The translations under genes and the position numbers were made by a program. Of a DNA stretch of 64,000 bases, positions 47,061 to 59,008 are shown in pieces. The DNA comes from Tolypeutes matacus. Lineage: Eukaryota > Chordata > Mammalia > Cingulata > Chlamyphoridae. Position 1 is the stretch's first letter. Every line of letters starts with the position of its first letter. The notes under the pieces were generated by a model. The model was not told where the DNA came from. It did not search any database and saw nothing but the letters and a program-made list of their open reading frames with translations. The stretch is taken from the NCBI GenBank assembly GCA_026826555.1, contig JAKSZT010054335.1:5432815-5496814 (forward strand), in the 5' to 3' direction.

Positions 47061-50000
47061 GTAAGCAGCATATTCACTTTTCCAGAGTATCAGCAAAATT
47101 TGGGTTACTTTTGACTACATATTGAGGTACCATTATGCCGATCACATTGTGTTCTAAAGTAGACGTGGCATCAGGCACTGGTCTGAGGCTGGCTGTTTAC
47201 AACAATAATCAAGGGGGAGGTGGATATCCCAGAGCTTCTGCCACTGCTGCACCAACTCCTGCCCTGCTCTTAGCAGTACCCACGAGCATTGGGAGACCCT
47301 GGTTCAAGCAGTTTTCATGCCTTTAGTTTAGTAGTTTTTATCCCCACTGAGATGCAACGGAGGAGAAGAAGGGGAGGAGGGAAGAGATACTAGCTTATAA
47401 TGTAGGGGAGGGAAAAGGATGAGAATGAGAAGGCAAAGAAAATAAGGAAAAACAACTTCACTTATAGCCCTTGTCTTTTTTTTCATCTTTTAAACATTTG
47501 TTAGGTAACAGGAGCAGGGGAGTGAAGAATGAGTGAGGCCAGGTCTGTCTGCTCAAGGAACTTAAAGCCTCATGAGGAACAAAATAAATCTATAACTGAA
47601 TATAACGTAGCAAGACAGATGTTCCAATGGAAGCAGGAACCAGTGATTACAACAATCATTACAATAATAGCTCCTGTTATCGAGTGTGTTCTGTATACCA
47701 GGCCCTGTCCTCGGTGCTCTCTGTGGTTTAGGAGGTAGGAATCGTATCAGGCCCGTTTAGAGGAGAGCACACTGAGGTTGCGTGCAGGCAAGGTTGCACT
47801 GTTAGCAAGCGGTGCAGCCAGGATGCAAACCAGGGTCTGCGCATCATCTCTGTTATGTCATCTCCTGCTCTAGGATGACTCAGTGTGGAAGCAGGTCATT
47901 CTACGGAGGCTTTGAAATATCAAAATGGCTTGTTACAGATTTTATATCTGTGTTTTCTAGTTTACGTCCTTCCTTACCAAGTCTTTTGCTTCCCCTGAAC
48001 AGTAAATTTTTAGTTGATCTGATAAGTTGGATCCTTTTAGGGGAAATAAGCCACAGAATCACAAAAACAAAGGAAAAGTCCAGACCTCTGCAAGAAGGCC
48101 CATGCACGGCCTGGAGGGGGGAAGTGGCAGCAGCCACCTGCAGCCGCCAAGCTGTGGGGGACATTGTGCTCGGGAGCAGATGCTGAGGTGCATCTTCGCA
48201 CTGCTGGTGCCCGGAACCACTCCTCGATGACCCCTTCCTCACCATGCTGTGGTCAGCTGACATCCTAAGGGAGCATTGTGCTGCACCTCAAATAGGAAAC
48301 CTTTTCTGTGTTATGGGCTATTTTTCACAGAAAAAAGAAGTCTGCAACTTCATAGTGAAATGCTGAGTGCTTCAGTAGTTTTTGAAAAGAGGAGGATAAA
48401 ATGTTCTCATATTTATTTTGAATTAAATACTCAACACAAAAGACCAAATAAATAAGATTAAAAAAAAAACTCAACATTTTTTTTCTTACAGATCAGCCAT
48501 ACCATAGTTTTGTTTGTTTTTGTGTGTGTGTTTTTTCAATAGTTAAGAGGTTGTCTTCCTTATAGAAGCATCTCCATCTCCTAGAGACACTTACGCCCTT
48601 CTAGAGAATTCTTTTTTTATAAGAAAGAGGGTTGCCTTATTTTTTTTTTTTTTTATGTTATTTAGGATGTACCAGGAATTGAACTCAGGACCTCGTACAT
48701 GGGAAGCAGGTTCTCAACCACTGAGCTACATCCACTCCCCTTTTTTTTTTAATTGAAAAGTTTTTATAAAGAGATTTATAGTTACAACAAGAAGGTAGAT
48801 CTGTATAACCTAAAAATCCCTCTGCCAGAAACACCCAGAAATGTGGGTAAATATAATAAGTTTAAATGTAATAGCTGAGGTTGCAAGAAAGACAGACCCA
48901 GGTGCCAGAATGAAGGGGGTTAAGTGTGTGAGCTGATGTGAGACTCCAGGGTAATCGTTATAGTAAACTCGGGGCTTGAGTTTCAGCATGCATGAGGGGA
49001 GAGGTCTTTGGACCTGTGGGGGGTGGGGTTTGGGGAACTGAGATCCACACATAAGGGGAAGAATTCTGGTCAGGCTGTGACCCCAGTGAAGTGATGAGAG
49101 GTGATCGTCTACCCCTCGATAACAGGGGTAGCCCTGGCTTTGGATAGGAAGGAAAAATAAAATCTCATCTAAGAAACTAAGCCCTTCTCCTCGTGCCTGC
49201 TTGGAGATTGGATTAAATTCCCCGAGGCCTAGGAATTCCTAAGCCAAGCTTCAAACCTCAGTGTGGGTCCCAGACTGATGACACTTCTGGCGTAGCTGGC
49301 CAAAGCAAATGCAGGACCACTCTGGAAGAAGTATGTCACAACTCAAGCCTTGAGGGCTTTGTACAATAAAAAAGAAGCTTCACAGTGATGAGCTCTCAGT
49401 AAAAAACGACAAAACACAAGAGGAAATATTCTACAAGGAGTGGAAGTCAATAGACACCTAGAGCCCCCAGAACATGCAGTGATTGTGTGACAGTCTGAAA
49501 ACGAGTAGGAAAAAGAAAATCCCTGCATTTGTCTTCTGGACTAGACTAATATTATACCACAATCAAATGAAGACAGTACCAGAAAGGGAAATTATAGGCC
49601 GAGCTTGCTTATCATAGACATAAAAGTCCTAAATAAAACATTAGCAGGGGGACGGATGTGGCTTAGGTGGTTGGGCATCCATCTCTCATATGGAGGGACC
49701 TGGGTTCGACCCCTGGGATCTCCCAGTAAAAATTATAAAAAGAAAAATATGGAAGGCATGGGGGTCACTAGGCCCCGTGCATGGATGCGCCACCAGGCCC
49801 TGCAAGCCACGCAGCAAGATGATGACATAACAGGAGAATGACACAAGGGAGAGCCAAGACGACATACCGAAAAACCAGGAACTAAGGTGGTGCAGGTGGT
49901 AGGATGCCTCTCCCACATAGGAGGTTCCGAGGATCGGAATCCCAGTGAAGACAGGAGGAGAAGGATGAGAAGAGAGGGCAGGAAATGGACACAGGAGTTG

Positions 50001-53000
50001 CCCAGCGAATGGACACAAAACAGCAAAAACGGGGAGGGGGGAAGAAGTGTAAAAATGGATAAAAGCAAATAAAATAAAATACAGTAAAAAATTTAAAAAA
50101 ACATTAGCAAACTAAATCCAGCAGTCATGTGCATAAATAAGTAAAATTCACAACTAAGAAGGGTTTATTTCAGAATGCCAGGGTGATTTAACGTTAAAAA
50201 ATCTATTTGATATATATTAAAGAAGCAAAAGCATTTTTCTCAATAGACAAGAGAAGTCTGAGGCCAATTTCCCCAAAGGAACACATGTCTGTCGTTGATG
50301 ACTAAATAAGAACGATCATGCGTGATCAGTGGCTAGTGCTGCAGACATACCAGTGGAAGTATACGAAAGGCACAGTGCCAGGGGATAGGTCTAGCCGAAG
50401 GGACCACATGTGTGCAACAAATACCTACAGGCTGTTCGAAGCCAAGCATTGGGGCAAGGTTATGCCTGGGTGTGGGATGGGAATGCACAGGGATCTGTTG
50501 CCCGGTGATGTCCGTGTTGCCCTTCTGTTGCAGCTTTTCTTCTTCGGGGGATGTGGCCTGCATGGCCATCTGCTCCTGCCAGTGTCCAGCAGCCATGGCC
50601 TTCTGCTTCCTGGAGACCCTGTGGTGGGAATTCACAGCTTCCTATGATGCCACCTGCATTGGCTTAGCCGTTCGGCCATACGCCTTTCTTGAATTTGGTT
50701 TGTAACCCTTTTCATACTTGTTGTTCTCCCCAGTTGTTGTATATGTAGGATTTACAGCCTAAACTTGGCTTTGACTGTTAGAGAAAACCATCAGAGGTGC
50801 TGCAACACATCTCTGAAGAACAGCCTTGTACTCTGAAATTTCGCAGCAGTTGAAGTGGTTTAACCCCCCAGCTTTTCTTCTCTCCAGAGCAAGGGGCAAG
50901 GTGGAAGGACTTGAGGTCCTGGAACAGACTCCAGCAAACCATGGCCCACGGGCTGTTTTTGTAAATGAAGCGGAACCACAGTCATTCTCATTCTTTTACA
51001 TGTTGTCTGTGGCTGCTTTTGCCCTACAGTGGCAAATTTCAGTAGTTGTGACAGAAACCATTTGGCCCACAGGCCTAAAATATTCACTATCTGACACTTC
51101 AAGAAGTTTGCTGATCCCCCCTGCCCTAGAGCAGAACTCCTCAAAGGGAGGTAGCCAAACTTGCCCTTCCACAATGAGAATAAGTGTTGAGAAATTCTTG
51201 TAATTTGACATTGCTGTGATTTTTTTTTTATTGCATCTTATGAAAGTATGCATATGCAGCAGTTTGGAAATAAGACCAACTGTGGCTCTTCACACGGAGG
51301 TTAGAGAAGCACTGCTCTAGGGGAGGACAAATCTTCTCAGGTGCTGCCGCCTTGTCAAGAGAGGCTCAGGGGTTCAGGGCTTTGGAATACAGCTTGCTAA
51401 TCATACCCTGGCTCTGTTTCCTTCAGGTGTGGCTGAAGTCATTTTGAGTTCCTGGAAGACCAGGGATAGAGGCGAGAGTTGGGGGGCATTATGTGATCTG
51501 TGTGGACAGCCACTGTTTCTATGACTCTCGAAGGAGGGGCTGGCAGCATCTGGTACAGCTTTTCAGACGCAGAGCCAGTGCCTGGAAGGGTTGCCACTTA
51601 GGCTTTCTGGCAGCCACTGCCATGGCCCACGTCCCCAGCCTGACCCACCAGGGATGGGGCCAGCACCCTCTTTTGGTGTCACCGTGCTGTGCAGGCTTCA
51701 GCCTGGAAGACCGATGGCACAGACCGAGAGTTCTGCCCAGGTCTCCCTGGGAGGCCCTCATCAGGCTGCTGTCCCCAGCCCCACGTCTGCCTGTGAAGGG
51801 GGCATGCTGCCCAAACCAGCCAGACACCAGCATCTCTGGGCTGTAGGGTGTTTTGGAGCTGGCTGATCTTGCACTCTTCTCTCCCCTCGTCTCTGCGTGT
51901 ACCTTCCTGCCAAAGCTGTGTACTTGATCTGACCGGAGACCCTTCCCAGAATCATGTTTGCTCATTATTGAATGAGAGTAGAACATGAGGAAAAGTACAT
52001 TGATATTAGAATTGTACATGATTTTGCTTTGCCAATATGTATGAAACTTACTAAGACTTGTTAATGGGTTAATACTAAAATCAGAAAAGAATTTAAACCA
52101 ACACGTTTCAAATATGTAATAGTAGCTTGCACAACATACGGTCATTTGCAATTTTTTTCTCACAAGTCTTTTTTTAAGATAATCAGGTCAGGAATAACTA
52201 TCTCTGTTTTTCAAGCTGAGAAACATTCTGTGACTTCCTAAGACTGTGCTGTCAGTGATGGCTGAACTGAGACTCAAGTCCCTCTTCACTGAGGCCTCCT
52301 TGATGCATTGTTGCACATTCTACTTAGAGCCAGTCAAATTTTAACTATTCTCCTCTGGAGAGATTGAGCAGACTAGCTTTGATCCTTAGTAACCCTGTGA
52401 CTTTTAGCCACCTCAGAATCTGGCTGATTTGTTAGCTTTCTTAGAAATGTGAACTTCATTTTGCACATATTGTTTATAACAGTCATTCTGATGAAAATGC
52501 ACAACCTGGGTTGCTCTCTCTTTGCAGACAGCATCATTCAGAAAGTGAAGTGGCATTTTAACTATGTAAGTTCCTCTCAGATGGAGAGTAGCCTGGAAAA
52601 AATTCAGGAGGAGCTAGCAGTCCAGCCTCCAGTGGCTCTTATTCTGGAGGACACAGGTGTGGCGAATGGGATGATGAACGGTCACATACAGATCCATTTG
52701 GAGCCTGGTAAGTTGCTTGCTGTTCTCTGATGTTGATGGAGATGAGGTGGTTTGATGCGTTTCAAATGGATGTTGATTTTTTTAAAATTAGGGAGCTTTT
52801 TTGGGGGGGGGCGGGGTTGAGGGGAAGGAGTGTGTCTAAAATATGTGGGGAAAATTATGGACTGATTCTCTTTCCAGGGGACTATTATAAAGAACTTCAC
52901 TTTATGACAATGGGTTGGTCTGAAGAGAAGCTACTTTTAGGATGAAATCGGGAGACCAAAATCAGTGATTTGGCAGGTTGTCTCCTTAACCAGGATGAAG

Positions 53001-56000
53001 TCTCCAGGTTTAAATTTTGTAAAGGAGATCATTCTCTTTTGGTGGAAGTTACTTATTGAACTGTATAGATTTGCGCATTCTATGTGTGTATAGATATATT
53101 CTTTTTTTCTTTGACAATGAATCCTTATCTCATCACATCACTTAGTGAATCATTGCCGTTTCATGGCCCAAATTGCCACTGAGAACCCCTGCCCTCCTTG
53201 TTGGAGGGAGGGCTGAGAGGTTGAGTCTTCAGGCAGGGGCCAGAGCCAGGGCTTCTTGTGCTCACTCTGGCTGTTCACGAGACCTGGGCCGCATCCCTCT
53301 GTCCCTGTGAGTTTCAGGGTCCTCCCCTGAAGTGACCACAGTGCTGTACCATCTGCGACTCCGTCTCATTAACGCCTTAGCCACTCAGTGCCTAACACAG
53401 AGCTAAGCATACTTGTTGGCATTCCATGTTTATGTAATGAAAGCAGTAATAGTGAATACTTACATTAGAAGCTTCTCTAATGGTGGAGGAGCTGACTCCT
53501 TCTCTGAAAGACATCTGTTACACTATAACATAGTCTCATTATTTTGTTTTAACTTTTATAATAACTCATTGCCTGCATTTTTAAAAATGGTGTATTAAAA
53601 GTGTGAATGTTTTTGGCTTAACTTTGTGTTTTGGCTTAATCTGTTTAAACCAAAAAATTCCTGGATTGGCTCCTGTATTAGTCAGCCAAAGGGGTGCTAA
53701 TGTGAAATACCAAAAAAATGGGTTGGTCTTTACAAAGTATTTATTTGGGGTAGAAGTCCACAGATACCAGGCCATAAAGCGTTAAGTTTCTTCTCACCAA
53801 AGTTCATTACCACGTGTTGGAGCAGACAGCTGCCTGACGTTTGCCAGGGTTCAGGCTTCTTGGGTTCCTCTCTTCCCAGGGCTGCGTTTCTCTCCGGGCT
53901 CAGCTCTTCTGGTTCCTCCACAAGGTCAGCTGTAGACGATCAGGCGAACGGCTCACTTCTCTTCTCCTGGGCCATTCTTTCCAACATCAAAACTCCATCA
54001 TCAGAACTCCTTCTCAGAAACTGCTTCTACTCTGTTCTTTGCCTTGCCTTTTATATTCGATTCCCCACCCACCAAGGGGTGGGGCTCAACGCCCTACTGA
54101 TGTGGCCCAGTCAATGCCCAAAACATAACTTAATCATGCCCAGATTAAACAGATCAGTTTACAAGCATGATCCCATTATATTTTTGGAATTCATAATTAC
54201 ATCAAACTGCCCAATGGCCACAGCTCCCATGCCAATTGATACGTTTTTCTAATTTACATTGGGGGTGTAGAAGAAAGGCTGGATAAGTGAACCCAAGCTT
54301 CTCCCTTATGGCTTATATGAAGACAGGGATACCTTTGCGTAGTACATGCTTTGTTTTTTAAATACTTAGACAAGAGGAGAAAATCCACAAAGTGTCAACA
54401 TGCCCATTTTTCTAGGACATTTTACTGTGATTTGACTCACCTTATTTTCCCAAGGCTAGAATTTTTACAGATCGCATGTTCTAACAGGAACTTTGAATTG
54501 CTCAGTGGACACTCTAACACACTAACGATAGACATGAGTTGGATTGTGGCTGAGTAGTTGTATGTTTGTGTATGTGGAATGTAAGGGCAAGAAAGGATGA
54601 TTTTTTAAAAGTGCATAGCAAGAGAATGAATCAATTTCATTGATTAAAGAAATAATGATCATTTGTTCTATTAGAGTTCTAGAAACAACTTGTAGCTTAA
54701 ATAATCAGTGTTTCCCTCCTCTTTCCAATTATTTTAGAATTCTTTAAAATTTGCTATTTCTGGGAATTGCTATAGAAACACATATAACACTGAATGCTGT
54801 CTTTGTCAGAAAAACAACATTTTACAAGCTGAGGGCTGAGGTGTATAATGGAAAGGCTTTCAGAATTTGACAGCCAATTTACAAATAAAGCTTCAGCCTT
54901 CTCTGGTAGTGTAAGAAATTGCTTCAAATCAGGATTTTTCAGCCTCGGTCCTATTGACATTCTTTGTCATCGGGGCTGTCCTGTGCTTTGTAGGATGTTT
55001 GGAAGCATCCTTCACCTCTACAGATGGCTAGTAGAACCCTGCTCCCAGTTGTGACAAACAAAATTTGTCTCCGAGAGACTAAATTGTCCTGGTTAAGAAC
55101 CACTGCTTTAAATAGCTAGGACAGGAAGCACTTGAAAAACCTGTGCTTGCCCAGAGAGGAGCCTCTGTCTGGAAAAAACTCACTTTGGAGTCCCAGAGCC
55201 ACTCTCCCCTTCATTTCTTGCCTTTTCTCCCTCTAACTTCTGCTCCTATTTAAATTAACATGTTTGCAATTCTGTGTTTAGCATAATGAACCTGTCACTA
55301 GTAGAGGTCTAGTTAATATTTTATTTTTCCTTTTGTATAAAAATTATTTTCACTAGACACTTATTTTTTTCCATTGTGAAGCTCCTAATTTTCGAATGGA
55401 ACCAGTGACAGCCCTGGGTGTCCTCTCCCTTATTCTCAACATCATGTGTGCTGCTCTGAATCTAATTCGTGGAATTCACCTTGCAGAACATTCCCTACAG
55501 GTAACCTTTTATTTACAGTTTAAATTGAAGGATGCATGATATGAATAAAATATATCCTGATCAGTTTCTTCTAAGATTATTATGCATCAAGATTTTATAG
55601 TTTTGTTTTTTTTTTAACTGAGCCAGTGAAGATTTTATAGTTTTTTAAATTCAAATAATTTTTTTTTTTTTTTTTTAATTTAAATCCTTGTAAGTTGAAC
55701 AAATATGAGAGCAGCTCTTTTGCATTTGTTGTCCTCAGAAGCCAGAAGGGCTGCTAGGATATTGGTGAGAAAGGGACAACTTGCTGCAAGGACGTCAGAC
55801 CGTCCCAGGGCCCTTGGGCCCCAAGACTCTTCCAGGGGTTGGATGGTTCATCCAGGGCAAAAGCTTGATTCCCAGACTTTATGGTTCAGGCCTTTTTTCC
55901 CCAGGGGAAAGTTCTCATAGTTCATTTATATCATGTAGGTACCCCTTCTCTGTATCTTTGTCAGAGAACTGTATCATTGGAAAGGTCATTTCCTGGTCTG

Positions 56001-56972
56001 TGCATCTCAAGAAAACTTTCCATTCCAAAGCTTTTTTTTTTTAAAGTGTTTCAAACACTTTTAAAACACTTTTAAAAAGTATAGACCCATTGTCAGCATA
56101 AACAGATATTTTAAAGAGAGCCGTAATGCTCCCGCCCATTATGTGATACTAAAGTCCAAAGCATGGCTCATGTTGGACCTCAGGAATCCAGCCTAGACCT
56201 GTTTGGAGAATGGCAGCAGGCCCTGTGTCGTAAGCATGGCAACTGCCTGTTCCCACCACAGCCTGTCTTTGGCCAATGTGTGGCATCGCTTCCACTCTTA
56301 TGGTTTATGAGTACTCACTAGTTGCCAAGTGTCTGTCTGTATGCACTTGAGCAGGCACCTGGCCATCCAGATAGTTAAGACATAGTGCCTGCCTCGGGCT
56401 TTCCTGGCACAAAGCAGAGCATGGTAGCAGCACCTGGAAGTGGGGGGACTCAGGTGAGTGGGATTTCAGGAGGTGGAGGAGTTGGAGGGTATTCCAGATT
56501 GAGGGCTTACCACAGACACAAGGAGGCAGGAGAGTGCATAGTGTGCCCAGGCCATTGAACGTGGCTGCGTGCCACACAAACAGGGACTTGTGTCCCACCT
56601 GTCCAGGGATTCTTCACTATAAGCCATCGCAGATCTGATGAGTAAAGTACTCCAGGTATTGTCATGCTCCCTTTCCTCTAAATATTCCTTTCCTTGTGTT
56701 CTTCATATCTGCTTTAGGTTGCCCATGAGGAAATTGGAAACATTCTGGCTTTTCTTATTCCTTTCATAGCCTGTATTTTCCAGGTAGGTGAAATGTTGAT
56801 CCTTTGATGAGGGGGTTAAGCCTTATTTTGTTTTTCTCTTGGAAGCATCAGCAAGTTTTAGATCGTATTTTTGTTCCACCAAAGTCTTGATTCAAATCAT
56901 GGACAATACCAAGCCCTTGTGGAAGGACCTCAGGCCTGTCCTGCCCAGTTCTCTCATTTTACAGAGGAGAAA

Positions 56973-57006
<34 letters not shown>

Positions 57007-58691
57007 CAACTAAAAAAATACAAAATAATTTTTACAGAGGAGGAACTTTGGGCTCAGACAGGGAAAGCCACTTGCTCAAGGCCATGGGGCCATTGACAGC
57101 AGCCAGCAGAACAGAAACCAGGAATTTGGATTTTACTCAAAAAGGGGGCATGAGATTGCAGTAGGGATTAGGCTGGTCTGAGCGGTGTGAGGCCGGGTCT
57201 TGCCGTGGGCTCCTTGTCAGGGCAGTCCAAGCACAGAAGTGACGTCTGTGCAGATGTGGTTTTCTAAACTGAGGACTGGGGCATGTGGGAAGATTGCTGT
57301 TTTTAATAGTAATACCATCTGACGCAAATCTGTCCTTAGAAAATGAAACAAAAATTATAACACTAACTAGAGGGCTTTGATTATTATCAAAGTTTCAAAT
57401 AAACTATGCACTTCAGGGGAGAAAGGCTCTTTTGCATCCCCTGTAGGCAGAGTTAATTCTAGCAAAAACCAGACTCTCATTCTCTTTCCTCATCCTCCGC
57501 ATGGGCTGGGACTTCAGTGCTTACTCTGCATGTGTAAGCCTTTTTTAAAAATTCCTATTCTCAGGGTACTTCCCCTCTCTTCCACATTTATCCTAGAATG
57601 GCTTATTTTTAAGAATTACATGATTACACAAAGAGAAAATTTCAACCCAAGATCGAACATGCACTCATATTTTAGAAAACAAGTCTATAAGATCTTGGAC
57701 GTTGTCAGTGGAGATTTTCCCAAGTCTGCATCTCACAGTCATCTCGGCAGCAGGGAACGTCCACTTCCACAGCATTCCTCCTTGAATAGCTCCTCCGATG
57801 GGAGCACTCTTCCTCCCACTACAGCTCGAGCCTTTGTCACATTGTTCATGTTTTGAGAATGTGGGTTTTTTTGCTTTTTTTTTTAAAAAAAAACATTGAG
57901 CCAAAAACTATTCCACCTTTTGCAGAACAAGGGTGGTCCCTTTTCCATATGATAGCCCCACACAAAATATCAGTCACTCTCCCTGCCGTGACAACTTTCC
58001 CTGACTTGAGATGCTTTTGCAGAGGTGATGAGGAGGGTGGTGAGGGGTCAGTGGTACTCAGTGTATTTGTGGCTCAAGAGAAACCAGAATAGTAAAAGCA
58101 GGCTTCCCCTCACCAGCTTTCTCGCCCATCAGGGCTCGAGTTTCTCCAGTTCTGCTGCTCCCTGAAGGAATACTCCGTCTGGAGGCTGGTCAGTCTGTCA
58201 GGGCCAGCCGACCTGCCTGCTTGTGCCTTATCTCCATCTCTTCTTCCTGCGCAGCTCACAACCTGGGCACTTAAACTCCTTTTCAGAGGGTTGTGATGCC
58301 TACTTCACTTTCCTTCTCTAAACTCCCAGTTTTCTCTTGTTCAGTGATTAATGGCAGCCCCCTCCTGTGGGTCCAAGCTTCACTGTGACGGCCTCAGTGC
58401 GGTAAGCTAACGTGTGTGAGGCGAGACTCGCCTCTGATCTGGAGGCCACTTCACGGCTGCTCATCGGCCCTCCTCGTCGTGTCGTTTCAGTGCTATTTGT
58501 ACCTGTTCTACAGCCCGGCCAGGACGACGAAGGTGGTGCTGGTGCTGCTCTTTATCTGCCTGGGCAACGTGTACCTGCACGGGCTGAGGAACCTCTGGCA
58601 GATCCTCTTCCACATAGGAGTGGCTTTTCTGTCTTCCCATCAGATACTGTCGCGGCAGCTTCAGGAGAAGCAGGCTGACTGTGGAGTGTGA
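46879..58691 (+). CDS. SEC22C: SEC22 homolog C, vesicle trafficking protein (six coding exons)
   Basis: Coding exons 46879-47060, 50534-50697, 52528-52707, 55382-55500, 56718-56783 and 58491-58691 sum to 912 nt, that is 303 codons plus TGA, the same length as human SEC22C. Every junction is GT-AG and keeps frame. Residues about 1-120 form the longin-type N-terminal domain (RVRDGLPLSAST, then the GDVACMAICSCQCP stretch). A linker follows, then four hydrophobic segments at about 184-205, 221-244, 252-269 and 271-290. The family is an ER and early secretory pathway membrane protein involved in ER-Golgi traffic. Unlike SEC22B it is known to lack a typical R-SNARE motif, and I see none between the longin domain and the first membrane segment. 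The ATG at 46879 has A at -3 and matches the family start. Identification rests on recalled family sequence and exon structure; I am very sure of it. Confidence 0.96.
47640..47840 (-). mobile_element. MIR fragment
   Basis: ataccaggccctgtcctcgg and cactgaggttgcgtgcaggc with agcaagcggtgcagccagga: antisense MIR layout, in SEC22C intron 2. Confidence 0.65.
47850..48625. other. unannotated SEC22C intron
   Basis: No exon recognised. Overlapping open frames at 47812-48186 (plus) and 47901-48263 (minus) do not match known proteins. Confidence 0.5.
48630..48740 (-). mobile_element. DAS-type SINE monomer
   Basis: aattgaactcaggacctcgt and caaccactgagctacatcca with poly(T) flank. Confidence 0.85.
49647..50097 (+). 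mobile_element. dimeric DAS SINE, complete
   Basis: The duplication aaaacattagca is at 49635-49646 and 50098-50109. Unit 1 gggggacggatgtggcttag, linker gcagcaagatgatgacataa, unit 2 gaactaaggtggtgcaggtg, tail gcccagcgaatggacacaaa to an A-rich end. It is the same architecture as the 5198-5867 element without the nested copy. Confidence 0.92.
50534..50697 (+). CDS. SEC22C: SEC22C coding exon 2 of 6
   Basis: It begins after gttgcag and completes His61, then encodes FSSSGDVACMAICSCQCP and continues to the residues RPYAFLEF, the rest of the longin fold. It ends in phase 1 before gtttgt at 50698, a donor with T at +3 and +4 but G kept at +5. Joining to the next exon gives LEF-D-SIIQ as expected for the family. 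Confidence 0.95.
50920..51125 (-). mobile_element. MER1-like hAT DNA transposon fossil
   Basis: ccagcaaaccatggcccacg at one end and aagtttgctgatccccc at the other, with ggcccacaggcctaaaatat inside: the layout of MER1-type elements. It starts 220 bp after SEC22C coding exon 2. Confidence 0.75.
52170..52300 (-). mobile_element. MIR fragment
   Basis: tcaagctgagaaacattctg, gatggctgaactgagactca; degenerate. Confidence 0.5.
52528..52707 (+). CDS. SEC22C: SEC22C coding exon 3 of 6
   Basis: The acceptor is ctctttgcag. It encodes the DSIIQKVKWHFNYVSSSQME segment and the acidic linker through HIQIHLEP, and ends in phase 1 before a consensus donor, gtaagt, at 52708. It is exactly 180 nt. If the intron were retained, the frame would stop at 52730 after a few extra residues. 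Confidence 0.95.
53674..54222 (-). mobile_element. solo LTR, family A, clean 5-bp duplication
   Basis: Plus-strand ends are tgtattagtcagccaaaggg and ccaatggccaca. The duplication gctcc is at 53669-53673 and 54223-54227. It is the reverse complement of the family at 535-1124 and 5090-8089 at both termini. It lies in SEC22C between coding exons 3 and 4. Confidence 0.82.
54926..55110 (-). mobile_element. MER5A-like hAT DNA transposon fossil
   Basis: cctattgacattctttgtca, ggctgtcctgtgctttgtag, cccagttgtgacaaacaaaa and the end ctggttaagaaccactg are diagnostic MER5-type phrases. Confidence 0.82.
55382..55500 (+). CDS. SEC22C: SEC22C coding exon 4 of 6
   Basis: It begins after the AG at 55380-55381 and encodes residues 176-215 (APNFRMEPVTALG onward). 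This includes the first membrane segment, VLSLILNIMCAALNLI, followed by RGIHLAEHSLQ. It ends in phase 0 before gtaacc. Confidence 0.95.
56718..56783 (+). CDS. SEC22C: SEC22C coding exon 5 of 6
   Basis: A 66-nt microexon-like exon (22 codons, residues 216-237, VAHEEIGNILAFLIPFIA and following) between gctttag and gtaggt, phase 0 on both sides. It carries most of the second membrane segment. Skipping it would keep the reading frame but remove that segment. Confidence 0.94.
56977..57004 (+). repeat. (AAT)n microsatellite
   Basis: Nine consecutive AAT units (ataataataataataataat and onward) in SEC22C intron 5, likely polymorphic. Confidence 0.9.
58491..58691 (+). CDS. SEC22C: SEC22C coding exon 6 of 6 (terminal)
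   Basis: The acceptor is tcgtttcag. It encodes residues 238-303: the end of membrane segment 2, segments 3 and 4 (VVLVLLFICLGNVYLHGL and LWQILFHIGVAFLSS), and a short hydrophilic tail ending QADCGV, then TGA at 58689-58691. Confidence 0.95.
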   Translation, partial: CYLYLFYSPARTTKVVLVLLFICLGNVYLHGLRNLWQILFHIGVAFLSSHQILSRQLQEKQADCGV

Positions 58692-59002
58692 GGGGGACAC
58701 CAGGTGATGAAGGGATCCTTCGATTTCCTTCGAGGGTCCGTCTGTGTTCCCTTCCTGCTTCTCAGCTTCACCTCAAGTTTCCACCCTTGAAGTTCTTCCA
58801 ACCTAACTGAACTGGATTTGGGATTCTTTAGCAGGTGCAGGTGGAGGCACAGGAAGACGGCTTGATGCCCAGCCCTGGCTTTGTGTGCACAATGGCCAGT
58901 TCAGCACCTCTGCTTAGGACAGCAGAATCGGGGGGCTCCTGCGGAAAGAGCATTACTGGGACATCAGAATGGAATTATTTTGGTCTTTTAAATTGAATGA
59001 AG

Positions 59003-59008
59003 AATAAA
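59003..59008 (+). terminator. SEC22C: SEC22C polyadenylation signal
   Basis: AATAAA 312 nt after the stop codon, the first canonical hexamer in the 3' flank. It gives a short 3' UTR of about 330 nt. Longer forms using later signals are possible. Confidence 0.6.

Noticed and set aside
51128..51310. possible DNA transposon with ends like ccctagagcag and ctgctctaggg
   Set aside because: The ends are suggestive, but I could not match a known core or a clear 8-bp duplication, so it was not listed as a feature.
57377..57856. 159-codon open frame between SEC22C coding exons 5 and 6
   Set aside because: No known domain, no splice compatibility with SEC22C, intronic position.
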